DNA from: Bifidobacterium aemilianum
Lineage (GTDB): Bacteria > Actinomycetota > Actinomycetes > Actinomycetales > Bifidobacteriaceae
Direction: 5' to 3'
DNA: 64,000 bases
Assembly (NCBI RefSeq): GCF_003315635.1
Contig: NZ_PDCG01000004.1
Coordinates: 62,001 to 126,000 of the forward strand
Shown: one piece after another, positions 19,406 through 29,336 of the stretch
How positions within the stretch are numbered: the first letter of the stretch is position 1
Layout: every line of letters begins with the position of its first letter
Position numbers and translations under genes: made by a program
Notes under the pieces: model-generated
What the model was told of the DNA's origin: nothing
What the model saw: only the letters and a program-made list of their open reading frames with translations
The model's database searches: none

Positions 19406-20269
19406 TCAGACCAGCAGGGTGGGCAAGAGCCCCGCGGCCGGGGGCAGCACACCGGCCAGCATGACCGGCAGCAGGCCCATGCCCAACCAGGACCAGGGTG
19501 TCTGCACCACGGAGTCCTCAGCCTGACGCCACCAACGGCAGGAGGCCAGGAGCAGTAGCAGTTCAACAAGGATTCCCACCGCCAGGGAGATGATCATAAT
19601 CCGCCCGACAGGACCGTTGGTAACCATCACCACAGGCCAGGGGACGACCAGGCTTCCCAGGAGCGACCAACCGGTGGCGCAGATGCAGGCCACGGCAGCC
19701 ATGAGGGTGCGGGAGAGCGAGAGCACCAGTCCTGAGCGGTCCTTACGGAGCATCTGCTGCAGGAAGGCCGCGATGATGGCCACAACAAGCAAGACCACGA
19801 AGGCCTGGGCCCAGCCGATATACCAGCCTTCAGCACCTGAGGAGCGGTTGGCCTTGGCCAGGACTATTTCAAGGAACAAGCCGGCATAGCCTACCACCGG
19901 TCCAACCACCCGTTCCGATATCTTCCCGCCCATGGGCCAATAGACGACGAACAGCAGGATCATAACCACCGAAGCGGTCTGCCCCAAGAGCTGGGAGATG
20001 TTGGCGACCCGACCCAGCAACAGTGAGGTCGCCAGGACCAGGACCACCAGGAGCAAGTAGGCGATCAGTTGGGTGAGCGCCACTGGCAGGGCCGACCTGG
20101 AGACTTGGATGCTCGGGGGAATTGGGGCGTCGCCGGCAGCGGCGCTCTCAGCCGTCAGGTCAACGCTGGGAGTGGAATCAATGTCAGGCACGGCCCCTGG
20201 GCCTGTACCGACTGCTGCCTTAGCCTCGGTATCCGACCCGGCCTCCATATCGGATCCTGCAAGCCTCAT
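19406..20269 (-). CDS. Multi-pass membrane protein of unknown function
   Basis: A 287-residue protein. The first 65 residues are Ala/Asp/Pro-rich and probably cytosolic, followed by about six or seven hydrophobic helices (for example LIAYLLLVVLVLATSLLL and WAQAFVVLLVVAIIAAFL). GGAGG six bases before the ATG supports the start. I do not recognise the family. It is divergent from the GlnR-type regulator and tail-to-tail with mntP. Confidence 0.75.
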   Translation of the reverse strand: MRLAGSDMEAGSDTEAKAAVGTGPGAVPDIDSTPSVDLTAESAAAGDAPIPPSIQVSRSALPVALTQLIAYLLLVVLVLATSLLLGRVANISQLLGQTASVVMILLFVVYWPMGGKISERVVGPVVGYAGLFLEIVLAKANRSSGAEGWYIGWAQAFVVLLVVAIIAAFLQQMLRKDRSGLVLSLSRTLMAAVACICATGWSLLGSLVVPWPVVMVTNGPVGRIMIISLAVGILVELLLLLASCRWWRQAEDSVVQTPWSWLGMGLLPVMLAGVLPPAAGLLPTLLV

Positions 20270-20508
20270 ATCGTACCTCCATACGGCCTAGCCGTATCAC
20301 ATCTTGGACACTTCCCGATTCCCAGGCAACAGCACACTTTCTGACCCTAAGAACAGTTACTGCAAGCCATTCTAACCGCATGTGTCCACAACCATCGTCT
20401 AGAATGAACCAAACACCAATGAGGGTCATAGGCAAGAAGCCTGTACTGCGGGCCGCGGGCGCACCGTGACGGCAAAGACCCTCGCCTGGGCCCACGAAGG
20501 GCGGGTTC

Positions 20509-21420
20509 ATGACCGATATTAGCTTGATGACTTCCTGTGACGACCCTGCCTCGGTGCTGCCCTCGCTGACCCTGCTCTCCCACCGGATTCGCGTCCTACC
20601 CATGGATGCCGCCAGCCTGGTCAAGATGCCGGAGAACACCATCCTCCTGATGGATGCCCGCGAAGACCTGGCAGCAGCCAAGACCCTATGCAGCCTCATC
20701 AAGGCCTCCGGCCTGTCGACTCCCATCCTGCTGGTTCTGACCGAAGGTGGCTTTACGGTGGTCAACCACCAGTGGGGCATCAGCGACGTGGTGGTTCAGA
20801 CCGCCTCCCCCGCCGAGGTTGAGGGACGCCTGCGCCTGGCCTTGGAGGGCGGCAACAGCCTGAGCGAGGTCGGCGGCGAGGCTGAGCGCATCCAGATACA
20901 GAAGAGCAACGGGCGCATCTGCTCTGGCGACCTGGTGGTGGACACCAACAGCTACACGGCCAACCTCCACGGCTACCCCATCGACCTGGCCTATAAGGAG
21001 TTTGAGCTGCTCAAATACCTGGTCCAGCACCCTGGGCGGGTCTTCACCAGAACACAACTCCTCCAGGAGGTTTGGGGCTACGACTACTACGGCGGCACCC
21101 GGACGGTTGATGTGCACATCCGTAGGCTGAGGGCCAAGTTGGGTAGCGAGTATGAGCACCTGATCGGCACCGTGCGCAATGTCGGCTACCGCTTCGACCC
21201 GGACGAGGGTCTGATGGATGGAACCGACGGCAGCGCCGGCAATAGCGGCCGGGCCGAACAAGGCGAACAGAACCGCCCGGCCCAGGCTGCGGCAGGGAAG
21301 AAAACCGCCAAGGGCGCCAAGAACAGTAAAGACACCAAAGATTTCGCAGACAGCGCGAGCGCGCCGATAGCATCAGCCCCAAAAGCGGCAGCGGACTCAG
21401 CTAGCGACCACGAGGCTTGA
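20509..21420 (+). CDS. glnR: GlnR-type OmpR-family response regulator
   Basis: Orphan regulator related to actinobacterial GlnR, the global nitrogen regulator. The atypical receiver (about residues 1-115) has the GlnR signatures LTEGGFTVVNHQWGISDV and SPAEVEGRLRLAL. The winged-helix DNA-binding domain is highly conserved: LAYKEFELLKYLVQHPGRVF and GGTRTVDVHIRRLRAKLG. No histidine kinase is adjacent, as usual for GlnR. A C-terminal tail of about 70 residues rich in Ala, Lys, Asp and Ser is extra to the family. The upstream ribosome binding site is weak. Confidence 0.85.
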   Translation: MTDISLMTSCDDPASVLPSLTLLSHRIRVLPMDAASLVKMPENTILLMDAREDLAAAKTLCSLIKASGLSTPILLVLTEGGFTVVNHQWGISDVVVQTASPAEVEGRLRLALEGGNSLSEVGGEAERIQIQKSNGRICSGDLVVDTNSYTANLHGYPIDLAYKEFELLKYLVQHPGRVFTRTQLLQEVWGYDYYGGTRTVDVHIRRLRAKLGSEYEHLIGTVRNVGYRFDPDEGLMDGTDGSAGNSGRAEQGEQNRPAQAAAGKKTAKGAKNSKDTKDFADSASAPIASAPKAAADSASDHEA

Positions 21421-21516
21421 GCACGCACAAGACCTCCCTACACATGCCCCCACCCCTGCGGATTCGGTTATAGACTCGTGGGATATAAGAAGGATGAGCC
21501 CGGAGAAGAGAGAAGC

Positions 21517-22185
21517 ATGGCAGCCGAATCCAAGAAGGCGCGTATAGCCCGTATGCACGAGGAGTACGCCATCCTCTGCCAGGAGATACCCGCTCCCAAG
21601 AGCGCCTTGAATTTCAATTCCCCCTTCCAGCTGCTGGTCGCCACCGTGTTGAGCGCCCAAACCACGGACAAGCAGGTCAACAAGGTCACTCCGGCCCTCT
21701 TCAAGGCTTTCCCCAGCCCTGCGGATCTGGCCGCAGCCACGGTCGGGCAGGTCGAGAACCTGACCCATTCCTTGGGTTTTTATCGGTCCAAAAGCAAGCA
21801 TCTGGTCGAATTGGCCGCGCAGTTGGAACGCGATTTCGGAGGCCAGGTGCCCCACACCATGGGGGAACTCACCTCCCTGCCGGGAGTGGGGAGAAAGACC
21901 GCCAACGTGGTCCTTGGCAACGCCTTTGGCATTCCCGGTTTCCCTGTCGATACCCATGTGATCCGCCTGACCGGCCGCCTACGCTGGCGGACCGACTGGC
22001 GCTCGGCCAAGCCCGATCCGGTCCATATCGAGGAGGAGATCACAGCCTGCTTCCCCGCCGAGGAATGGACCGACCTGTCCCATAGGCTGATCCTGCATGG
22101 CCGGGCCATCTGCCATGCCCGCAAACCTGACTGCGCCAACTGCCCCCTGAACGACAGCTGCCCCAGCGCCGGTATGCTTGGTTGA
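21517..22185 (+). CDS. nth: Endonuclease III
   Basis: DNA glycosylase/AP lyase for oxidised pyrimidines. The helix-hairpin-helix LTSLPGVGRKTANVVLG contains the catalytic Lys; the catalytic Asp is in VDTHVIRL. The C-terminal 4Fe-4S loop Cys-X6-Cys-X2-Cys-X5-Cys is intact (CHARKPDCANCPLNDSC). The frame opens with GTG at 21478, but ATG 21517 (MAAESKK) is closer to the family start and follows a purine-rich stretch. It stands between the regulator and an ABC binding protein. Confidence 0.95.
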   Translation: MAAESKKARIARMHEEYAILCQEIPAPKSALNFNSPFQLLVATVLSAQTTDKQVNKVTPALFKAFPSPADLAAATVGQVENLTHSLGFYRSKSKHLVELAAQLERDFGGQVPHTMGELTSLPGVGRKTANVVLGNAFGIPGFPVDTHVIRLTGRLRWRTDWRSAKPDPVHIEEEITACFPAEEWTDLSHRLILHGRAICHARKPDCANCPLNDSCPSAGMLG

Positions 22186-22262
22186 GTGATCCTGCACGAC
22201 TTGAGGCTCCTTACCATCAGGGTCAGGGTTCACCGGGAGAATCAGCAAAGGGAGGTCATGAT

Positions 22263-23801
22263 ATGAGCGGAAGTCACGCGGCCGGTCACAAACGGAGTGG
22301 ATTGGGCACATGGTTGGTGTTCCTGCTGATTGCGGCCTTGCTCACACTCCTGCTCCTGCTGGGCTGGTCCGTAGGGACCGGTCATCTATCCACTCTGCTG
22401 GCCCCCGGCAAGGAAGGCAAGTCCCTGAGGGTGGGAGTCAGGTCCATACCCACGAGTCTTGATATTCGCAAGGAACAGGACAAATCGGTCGAGCAGATTC
22501 TCTTAGGCAACGTCTACGAGACCCTGGTAAGCCGTGACGAGCAGAACCAGCTGAAGCCCGGCCTGGCCAAGGAGTGGAAGGTCTCCGACGACGGTCTGAC
22601 CTACCAGTTCACCATGCGCAATGGCCTGCATTTCTCAAATGGTCATAGTCTCACAGCCGAGGAGGCGGTCAGCTCGCTCAAGGCGACCGTGGAAGGCCAG
22701 TATCTGGGAGCCTCCGAATTGGAAGGTCTGGCCAAGGTCAGCAATAGTGATGACCAGCATCTGACCATCAGCTTGAGCAGGCCCAGGCCGGGTCTCCTCA
22801 GGGCACTCAGCGGTCGAACCGGTATAGTCTACGACAAGGCCAACAGTGACTATGGCAAGACGGCAGTGGGGTCCGGCCCCTTTACCGTCAGCGACTTCTC
22901 AGCCGGACAGACCATCGGCATGGCCAAAAACACCTCATATTGGGGCAAGCAGGCCAGTATCGACAAGCTGGCCTTCCTCCATTACACGGACAACGCCGCC
23001 ATGTCCAAGGCCCTCAAGGAGGGCAAGATTCAGCTGGCCATTCCACAGGCCAGAGAGATGAACGACAAGCTCTTCACCGGCACCGGGCTGCAGGTCCGTA
23101 GCGGCCAGACCACGGAGAAGGTCCTGCTGGCCTACAACAGCGGCTCCAACTCGATATACGCCGATGAGCATATGCGCCAGGGCACCCGTCACCTTCTCGA
23201 TACAGCTTCCATCGCCTCCTCCCAACCCGATGCCGCAGGGCCTCTGGGCGGCCCCATCAGCCCGCTGGAACCTGGTTACGAGGACCTGACCGGCCTCTTC
23301 CCCTTCGACAAGGACAAGGGACGCAGGCTCTTGAGCTACTTTTCCAGCCGTTACATCGGCACCCTGGATCTTCTGGTACCCCAGCCTTACCAGAGCCTGG
23401 GCGAGACCATCAGCCAGCAGCTTCAGGACAATGGTGGCCTATCGGTCAAGATGGAGGTCCTCAGTCAGGAGGCCGTCGAACAGCGCATGGCCGACGGCCT
23501 TTACACCCTTGCCCTGATGACCATGGACCAGCCCGAGGATACCGACATCTTCGCCGGTGACTCCATCCTCCACTACCAGAACCGCAGGGCCCAGGACCTC
23601 TATGAGCAGGTCATGGCCGCCAGCAACGACCAGGCCTACCAGGAGGCGCTCAAAGCCTACGCCAGGGAAGTCAGTCAGAACGCCGCCAGCGACTGGCTCT
23701 ACACCCGCAAGAGCCTGGTCGTGGCCAGCGGCAAGCTCCATGACTACCCCGTCAACATGGTCGACGAGCGGCTCCCCCTGGCGGCAATCCGTATGGACTG
23801 A
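22263..23801 (+). CDS. ABC transporter substrate-binding protein, family 5 (peptide/nickel type)
   Basis: A 512-residue extracytoplasmic binding protein. The N-terminus has one hydrophobic helix (WLVFLLIAALLTLLLLLGW) without a lipobox Cys, so it is probably anchored by an uncleaved helix. The SBP_bac_5 body shows LRVGVRSIPTSLD, GLAKEWKVSDDGLTYQFTMR and the GHSLTAEEAVSSL segment. GGGAGG precedes the ATG at 22263. No permease or ATPase genes are adjacent, so it must work with components encoded elsewhere or have another role. The ligand is unknown. Confidence 0.88.
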   Translation: MSGSHAAGHKRSGLGTWLVFLLIAALLTLLLLLGWSVGTGHLSTLLAPGKEGKSLRVGVRSIPTSLDIRKEQDKSVEQILLGNVYETLVSRDEQNQLKPGLAKEWKVSDDGLTYQFTMRNGLHFSNGHSLTAEEAVSSLKATVEGQYLGASELEGLAKVSNSDDQHLTISLSRPRPGLLRALSGRTGIVYDKANSDYGKTAVGSGPFTVSDFSAGQTIGMAKNTSYWGKQASIDKLAFLHYTDNAAMSKALKEGKIQLAIPQAREMNDKLFTGTGLQVRSGQTTEKVLLAYNSGSNSIYADEHMRQGTRHLLDTASIASSQPDAAGPLGGPISPLEPGYEDLTGLFPFDKDKGRRLLSYFSSRYIGTLDLLVPQPYQSLGETISQQLQDNGGLSVKMEVLSQEAVEQRMADGLYTLALMTMDQPEDTDIFAGDSILHYQNRRAQDLYEQVMAASNDQAYQEALKAYAREVSQNAASDWLYTRKSLVVASGKLHDYPVNMVDERLPLAAIRMD

Positions 23802-23881
23802 CTGGCCCTGCCCACAGGCCGACCAACATGCCTGCCCGGACCCGGGCGCGCTTGTCACCAAGGCTTTCTAAACTTGGCTTC

Positions 23882-26632
23882 ATGACTGATCAGGACAATA
23901 TGAGCATCCACGCCGACCTGACCCCCTTGCCGGACAAGGTGGGCGTCGACGGGCTGGAAGACAAGTGGCGCAAGACCTGGGACGAGGAGGGCACCTACAG
24001 GTTCCGCCAGACCCGCGACCGCAAGGCCGTATACTCCATCGACACCCCGCCGCCGACCGTCTCCGGCAGCCTGCATGTGGGTCATGTCTTCTCTTACACC
24101 CACACGGATGTGATCGCCCGCTTCAAGCGCATGCGCGGCTACGACGTCTTCTACCCCATGGGCTGGGACGACAACGGCCTGCCCACCGAACGCCGGGTGC
24201 AGAACTACTACGGCGTGCGTGTGGACACCTCGCTCAAGTATGATCCCGACTTCAAGCCCCCCTTTGAGGGAACCGACGGCAAGAAGCTGGATGCCCGCGA
24301 CCAGGTGCCGATCAGCCGTAAGAACTTCATTGAACTGTGCGAACGCCTCACCGCCCAGGACGAGGAGCGTTTCGAGGAGCTCTGGCGGTCCCTGGGCCTT
24401 TCCATTGATTGGGACCAGACCTACCACACGATCGGCGAACACCCCCAGCGGGTGGCCCAGAAGGCCTTCCTGCGGAACCTGGCCCGTGGCGAGGCCTACC
24501 AGCAGGAGGCTCCAGGTCTCTGGGACGTGACCTTCCAGACCGCCGTGGCCCAGGCCGAGCTGGAGAGCCGCGAATACCCCGGCTTCTACCACAAGATCGC
24601 CTTCCATTTCGAGGACGGTACGCCGATCTACATCGAGACCACCAGGCCTGAGCTTCTGGCCGCCTGCACGTCTTTGATCGCCAACCCCGAGGACGACCGC
24701 TACAAGCCCTACTTCGGGCAGACCGTCTCCTCACCCCTCTTCAAGGTCAAGGTGCCGATTCTGGCCCATCCGGCGGCGGAGATGGACAAGGGCGCGGGCA
24801 TCGCCATGTGCTGCACCTTCGGCGACGTGACCGACGTGGAATGGTGGCGCGACCTGAAGCTGCCCACCCGCTGCATCATCGGCCGCAACGGCCGGATCCT
24901 CTCGGAGACCCCCGACTGGATCGAGGACGGCGAGGGCCGTGCCATCTACCATGAGACAGCAGGCAAGACCAGCTTCTCGGCCCGCAAGATCATTGTGGAC
25001 CACCTGCGCGAGTCCGGGGACATGGAGGGTGAGCCCACCCCCACCAAGCGCATGACCAACTTCTACGAGAAGGGCGACAAGCCCCTGGAGATCGTGACCT
25101 CCCGCCAGTGGTACCTGCGCAATGGCGGCACCGACCAGCAGCTGAACGCCGAACTGATCGAGCGGGGCAAGGAACTCAACTTCCACCCTGACTTCATGCG
25201 GGTGCGCTACGAGAACTGGGTCCACGGCCTCAACGGCGACTGGCTGATCTCCCGCCAACGCTTCTTCGGCGTGCCCTTCCCCCTATGGTACCCGGTGAAC
25301 GAGGAGGGCGAGGTGGATTACGCCCACCCCATCACCCCCTCCGAGGACATCCTGCCCATCGACCCGTCCACTGACGTGCCCCAGGGCTACGAGGAGTCCC
25401 AGCGTGACCAGCCTGGCGGATTCACGGCCGAGCAAGACATCATGGACACCTGGGCCACCTCCTCCCTGACCCCCCAGATCGTGACCCACTGGGCCGAGCC
25501 CGACCAGGCCAGCGAAGAGCTCTTCAAGGCCACCTTCCCCATGGACCTGCGCCCCCAGGGCCAGGACATCATCCGCACCTGGCTCTTCTCCTCCGTGGCC
25601 CGCGCCCACCTGGAGAACGGCTGCCTGCCCTGGTCCAACGCCACCCTGTCGGGCTGGATCCTGGACCCAGACCACAAGAAGATGTCCAAGTCCAAGGGCA
25701 ACGTGGTGGTCCCCGACCAGCCCATCAAGGAGTACGGGGCCGATGCGGTGCGCTACTGGGCCGCGGCCGCCCGCCTGGGCCTGGATGCCACCTACGACAT
25801 CGGGCAGATGAAGATTGGTCGGCGTCTGGCCATCAAGCTGCTCAACGCCAGCAAGTTCGCCCTGGCCATTGGCCGCGAGGATGAGCAGCACCATGTGGGC
25901 GCCGCCGCCAGCGCCGATTGGAATCCCACCGATGTGACCGAGCCCATCGACCGCTCCGTCATGGCGCGGCTGGCCCAGGTGATCGACCAGGCCACGGCTT
26001 CGCTGGAGGCCTACGAGCATTCCAAGGCCCTGGAGGTCATCGAGACCTTCTTCTGGCTCTTCTGCGACGACTACATCGAACTGGTCAAGAACCGGGCCTA
26101 TGGCACCGCAGACATCAACGGCCAAGCCCCCTCCCCCGCCTCCGTCCTGTCCGCACGGACCACCCTTGGGCTGGTTCTGGATGCCTTCGTCAGGCTCCTG
26201 GCCCCCTACCTGCCCTTCGCCAGCGAAGAGGTCTGGTCCTGGATGCATGAGGGGCAGGAGTCCGTCCACCGGTCCGCCTGGCCGACCTCCGCCCCCTACA
26301 CGGCCGCAGCCCAGGGCGCCGACCCGGAGACGCTGGTCTGGGCAGGCAAGGCCCTGGCCGAGCTGCGCGGCTTGAAGTCCCAGGCCAAGGTATCAATGAA
26401 GACCCCGATCCTCTCGGCCACCCTATCGGTGCCGGCTGAAGGACTTGATGCGGTGCGCTCCTCCCTGGCCGACATCCGCGAGGCTGGCCGGGTCAGCGGC
26501 GACCTCAAGCTTGAGACCCAGGCCGGGGCCGCCGATTCCTTGGCGGATGCCTCCATGGAAGCCGGTGGGGAATCCATCACGGTCGCCCAGAGTGAATTGG
26601 GGGAACCACCGGTCAAGAAGCCCAAGAAGTAG
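23882..26632 (+). CDS. valS: Valyl-tRNA synthetase
   Basis: Class I aminoacyl-tRNA synthetase charging tRNA-Val. The HIGH-type motif is in PPTVSGSLHVGHVFSYTH, the specificity region is PMGWDDNGLPTERRVQN, and the KMSKS motif is HKKMSKSKGNVV. The editing domain and anticodon-binding domain (LEVIETFFWLFCDDYIELVK) are present. Length is about 916 residues. Start is ambiguous: ATG 23882 (MTDQDN) or ATG 23900 (MSIHADL), the latter with AGGA nearby; the longer frame from 23828 is unlikely. A perfect palindrome follows the stop. Confidence 0.95.
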   Translation: MTDQDNMSIHADLTPLPDKVGVDGLEDKWRKTWDEEGTYRFRQTRDRKAVYSIDTPPPTVSGSLHVGHVFSYTHTDVIARFKRMRGYDVFYPMGWDDNGLPTERRVQNYYGVRVDTSLKYDPDFKPPFEGTDGKKLDARDQVPISRKNFIELCERLTAQDEERFEELWRSLGLSIDWDQTYHTIGEHPQRVAQKAFLRNLARGEAYQQEAPGLWDVTFQTAVAQAELESREYPGFYHKIAFHFEDGTPIYIETTRPELLAACTSLIANPEDDRYKPYFGQTVSSPLFKVKVPILAHPAAEMDKGAGIAMCCTFGDVTDVEWWRDLKLPTRCIIGRNGRILSETPDWIEDGEGRAIYHETAGKTSFSARKIIVDHLRESGDMEGEPTPTKRMTNFYEKGDKPLEIVTSRQWYLRNGGTDQQLNAELIERGKELNFHPDFMRVRYENWVHGLNGDWLISRQRFFGVPFPLWYPVNEEGEVDYAHPITPSEDILPIDPSTDVPQGYEESQRDQPGGFTAEQDIMDTWATSSLTPQIVTHWAEPDQASEELFKATFPMDLRPQGQDIIRTWLFSSVARAHLENGCLPWSNATLSGWILDPDHKKMSKSKGNVVVPDQPIKEYGADAVRYWAAAARLGLDATYDIGQMKIGRRLAIKLLNASKFALAIGREDEQHHVGAAASADWNPTDVTEPIDRSVMARLAQVIDQATASLEAYEHSKALEVIETFFWLFCDDYIELVKNRAYGTADINGQAPSPASVLSARTTLGLVLDAFVRLLAPYLPFASEEVWSWMHEGQESVHRSAWPTSAPYTAAAQGADPETLVWAGKALAELRGLKSQAKVSMKTPILSATLSVPAEGLDAVRSSLADIREAGRVSGDLKLETQAGAADSLADASMEAGGESITVAQSELGEPPVKKPKK

Positions 26633-26654
26633 CCTTTCAGGGCCTAGGCAAGAG

Positions 26655-26692
26655 TTTGGGGCTACCGGCATACGTATGCCGGTAGCCCCAAA
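26655..26692. terminator. Perfect 38-bp palindrome between convergent genes
   Basis: Two exact 19-base arms meet with no spacer: TTTGGGGCTACCGGCATAC and its reverse complement. The arms carry AAA/TTT at their outer ends. It sits between valS (plus) and the secreted protein gene (minus), so it can act as a bidirectional terminator, although the T run is only three bases each way. Confidence 0.75.
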
Positions 26693-26744
26693 CCATATCC
26701 GCGCGTCATCATGCGGTCGGCATGACGTTGATCCAGAATCCTTG

Positions 26745-28667
26745 CTAGCCCTGCGCTATCACCATCAGAAAGTTGCTGGAGGCAGTGTGGCGGTTCAAGG
26801 GTGTAAGGAAATCCGACCCCGTCATTCCACCGTTCCCAAGACTCCCGCCAGCTTCCGCACCAGCCTGGAGGGCGTCAACAAGCACCGGTGAGGGCTGACC
26901 GGGGGCAGGCATGAGGGCAAGGGCGGCGGCATCCAGCTGCGCGGACGCGTCGGCTATGCCGACCATCTGGTCAACCATGTCCGAGGAATCCACAAGGCCA
27001 GCGACAGCCTGCCCCTCACGCTTGTCGGCGTCAAGACCCAAGGGCCCAGCCAGGGACCGGGCAGGCATGGCAGCCTGTGACAGCAACCTGGTCACCCCAG
27101 GCGACACACTGGTCTGCCGGGACGACAGTTCATCCGCGGAGCCGTCCGAACCCTTGCCCTGCTGGGATTGCGCCGTCAAGAGTTGGGCGACCTTCTGCCA
27201 GGCTTGCGCCTGCCCTGTATGCTCCCTGGCAGCTGCCAAGGAGTCCAGGCCGGCCTCCACCTTACGCCAATTGTCCTTGAGGGCATCATTGCTGGCCTTG
27301 CCTGCTTCGGTCTGGGCCAGGGCCTGCGCCTTCAAACCAGCGGCCCCACCAGCGCTGCCGCCCGTCAGAGCGCTCAGGTAGCTGGTATAGGAGTCGGTAT
27401 AGGCCATGGAGTATGGAATCATGGCGTTCTGCAATTGGTCCTGGCCGCTCTTGTAGTCCCGCTCCCCCTGAGTCAGTTGGTCGCCGGACCATCCTCTGGC
27501 CCTCTGGGCCATCCCAACGCTGCCCCGTCGCTCAATCTGCCTGACCGCATCGTCGTAGGCCTGGGCCGCACCGTCATGCTCGTGGGCATCACTCATGGCA
27601 TTCACCGCATTGGCCAGGTCGTCGACGGCCCGGGAGAGCGGCGTGTCGCCCTTAAGCTCACCGGCGGCCCCCAGGAGGGCCGACATCTGAGTGCTGGAAC
27701 CGATGGAACCACTCAAATGGTCGGTATAGGCCCCCACATAGGCGGACATGTAGCCTAGAAAAGCCTGCTGGTAGTCCTGGGTCTTCTCGCCGATGGCCTT
27801 GGGGCTTTGCGCATGTTCCTGATCCCGCAGGGCCTTCAGTTCCTCAATCAGGGCCCTGTCCTGCTTGGAGACACCCCCGGTGGCCTGGTCAGGCAGCTGG
27901 TGGGCCTTGCCGGCCAGGGACCGCAGGCCCTCCACCAACTGCCCTGGGTCCTTGGCATCGACCGAGGCCAGTAGGAAGGAGCCCATGGAACAGTTCCTGG
28001 CGTCAAAGAAGAAATCGAACCGGGTAGGCTCTTGACGCTTGCCGACCGCGATTGCCAGCAGCTGCCCCTGCCGCCTGCTGACGACCGCGCCCGGGCTGGC
28101 GGTGATGCCATCGGTAACGCTGGTCGGCACCGTGAACACGACCAGGGGCACAGGCCCAGGCTGCGCGGATTGGGCGACTACCGGGTTGGGTGAGACATCA
28201 ATATGGACATTGACGAAACCATTGGCGCCCGTGATGCGGTCTCTGGGCACCTGCGGCCCATCCAGATTGTAGGTGACCTTCAGCCTCCAAGGAGCTTGCT
28301 TGAGTCCGGGCCTCACCGAACTGGCCGTCGACAGCTTGCCGCCCTCCGGGACCTGCATGGTACGCGGCGTGGCCTTGCCCTGATCATCCAAGCCAAATTC
28401 GGTGATGGTCCCGGGGGCTTTCGCCTCAATGTCATCGGTAACGAACAACCGCCCCATGCGACCATGGCCATCAGCCAGGGTCATGACAGTCTGGTCCTTG
28501 CGGTAGTCGACCGGGGAACCGTCCACTGCCAGGGCAAGCGAACCCTGGAGTGGCTCCTGGGGACCCGGAGCGGCGGAAGCCGACAGGGCCAGGGGCGCAG
28601 CCGCCAGCAAGGCGAGGCCTACGATAGCGGCGCAGGCACGCTTGGCAAGCCCACTGGGTGACAGCAT
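26745..28667 (-). CDS. Secreted protein of unknown function
   Basis: A 640-residue protein with a Sec signal peptide (basic start, hydrophobic core AAIVGLALLAAAPLAL, Ala-rich cleavage region near residue 32). Residues about 35-230 look beta-rich. Residues about 240-560 are Ala/Gln/Asp-rich and probably helical with repeated Gly-Ser linkers. There is no C-terminal membrane helix, LPxTG or cell-wall domain. GGGAG precedes the ATG. I do not recognise the family. It is convergent with valS. Confidence 0.75.
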   Translation of the reverse strand: MLSPSGLAKRACAAIVGLALLAAAPLALSASAAPGPQEPLQGSLALAVDGSPVDYRKDQTVMTLADGHGRMGRLFVTDDIEAKAPGTITEFGLDDQGKATPRTMQVPEGGKLSTASSVRPGLKQAPWRLKVTYNLDGPQVPRDRITGANGFVNVHIDVSPNPVVAQSAQPGPVPLVVFTVPTSVTDGITASPGAVVSRRQGQLLAIAVGKRQEPTRFDFFFDARNCSMGSFLLASVDAKDPGQLVEGLRSLAGKAHQLPDQATGGVSKQDRALIEELKALRDQEHAQSPKAIGEKTQDYQQAFLGYMSAYVGAYTDHLSGSIGSSTQMSALLGAAGELKGDTPLSRAVDDLANAVNAMSDAHEHDGAAQAYDDAVRQIERRGSVGMAQRARGWSGDQLTQGERDYKSGQDQLQNAMIPYSMAYTDSYTSYLSALTGGSAGGAAGLKAQALAQTEAGKASNDALKDNWRKVEAGLDSLAAAREHTGQAQAWQKVAQLLTAQSQQGKGSDGSADELSSRQTSVSPGVTRLLSQAAMPARSLAGPLGLDADKREGQAVAGLVDSSDMVDQMVGIADASAQLDAAALALMPAPGQPSPVLVDALQAGAEAGGSLGNGGMTGSDFLTPLNRHTASSNFLMVIAQG

Positions 28668-28901
28668 GACACTTTCTCCCTGCTCTAGCTATGGTTGACT
28701 ACCGCCGAAACTGATGTGAGAATGCGAACCCAGGCCGGACGGCGGGTTGCCCCTCATTTCCCCAGTGCATTGTACTCTCTGGTGGTTCACGAAGCCGCTT
28801 GCCCTCACCCTGCGTGCTCGGTATTCGCAATATGCGTAATGTGGGCAAGTCCTGGGTCCTATGGCTTCAGGGCCGTACCCTAGCGGTGGGATGATGGGGT
28901 A

Positions 28902-29258
28902 TTAGCGTATGGACTCGGCGATGTCCTGGTGACGCCGCTTGGCCGCTTCGGCGGCAAAACGCCGGTAGTCCTCCGCCAGTTGGGGGTCAAGACCTGCCGC
29001 AAGGGCAATGGCTCGGAAGCGTACAGCTTGGACCTGCTCACGCTGGGGGTCCTCCGGGGCGAATCCTGCCTGGGCCTTGAGCACACCTATCTGCCGGGTG
29101 CATTTGAATCGTTCGGCCAGCAGGGCCAATATGGCTCCGTCGATGTTGTCAACCGATGCCCTCAGCTGCCCGACTTCCTCCACCAGGCCCGCGATCTCAG
29201 GGTGGGCCGCTGCCTGCCGCTCGTCAATGGTCGTATCCTGCCAGTCATCCTTCGTCAT
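28902..29258 (-). CDS. Chorismate mutase, AroQ class
   Basis: A 118-residue all-helical monofunctional mutase converting chorismate to prephenate for Phe/Tyr synthesis. Helix 1 is LRASVDNIDGAILALLAERFKCTRQIGVLKA, here quoted only to name its order: Arg-x-x-Val-Asp-x-Ile-Asp, then Glu-Arg-Phe, then the Lys of IGVLKA. The PEDPQREQVQ segment and the C-terminal helix fit the family. Prephenate-utilising enzymes are not adjacent. Confidence 0.85.
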   Translation of the reverse strand: MTKDDWQDTTIDERQAAAHPEIAGLVEEVGQLRASVDNIDGAILALLAERFKCTRQIGVLKAQAGFAPEDPQREQVQAVRFRAIALAAGLDPQLAEDYRRFAAEAAKRRHQDIAESIR

Positions 29259-29336
29259 GCCTCAAGCCTAGCGCCAAGGGCGGTCCAGGCCTCACCCGTA
29301 CCCCCCTCCCATAACCACCCTCCGGCCCCGGCCCAA

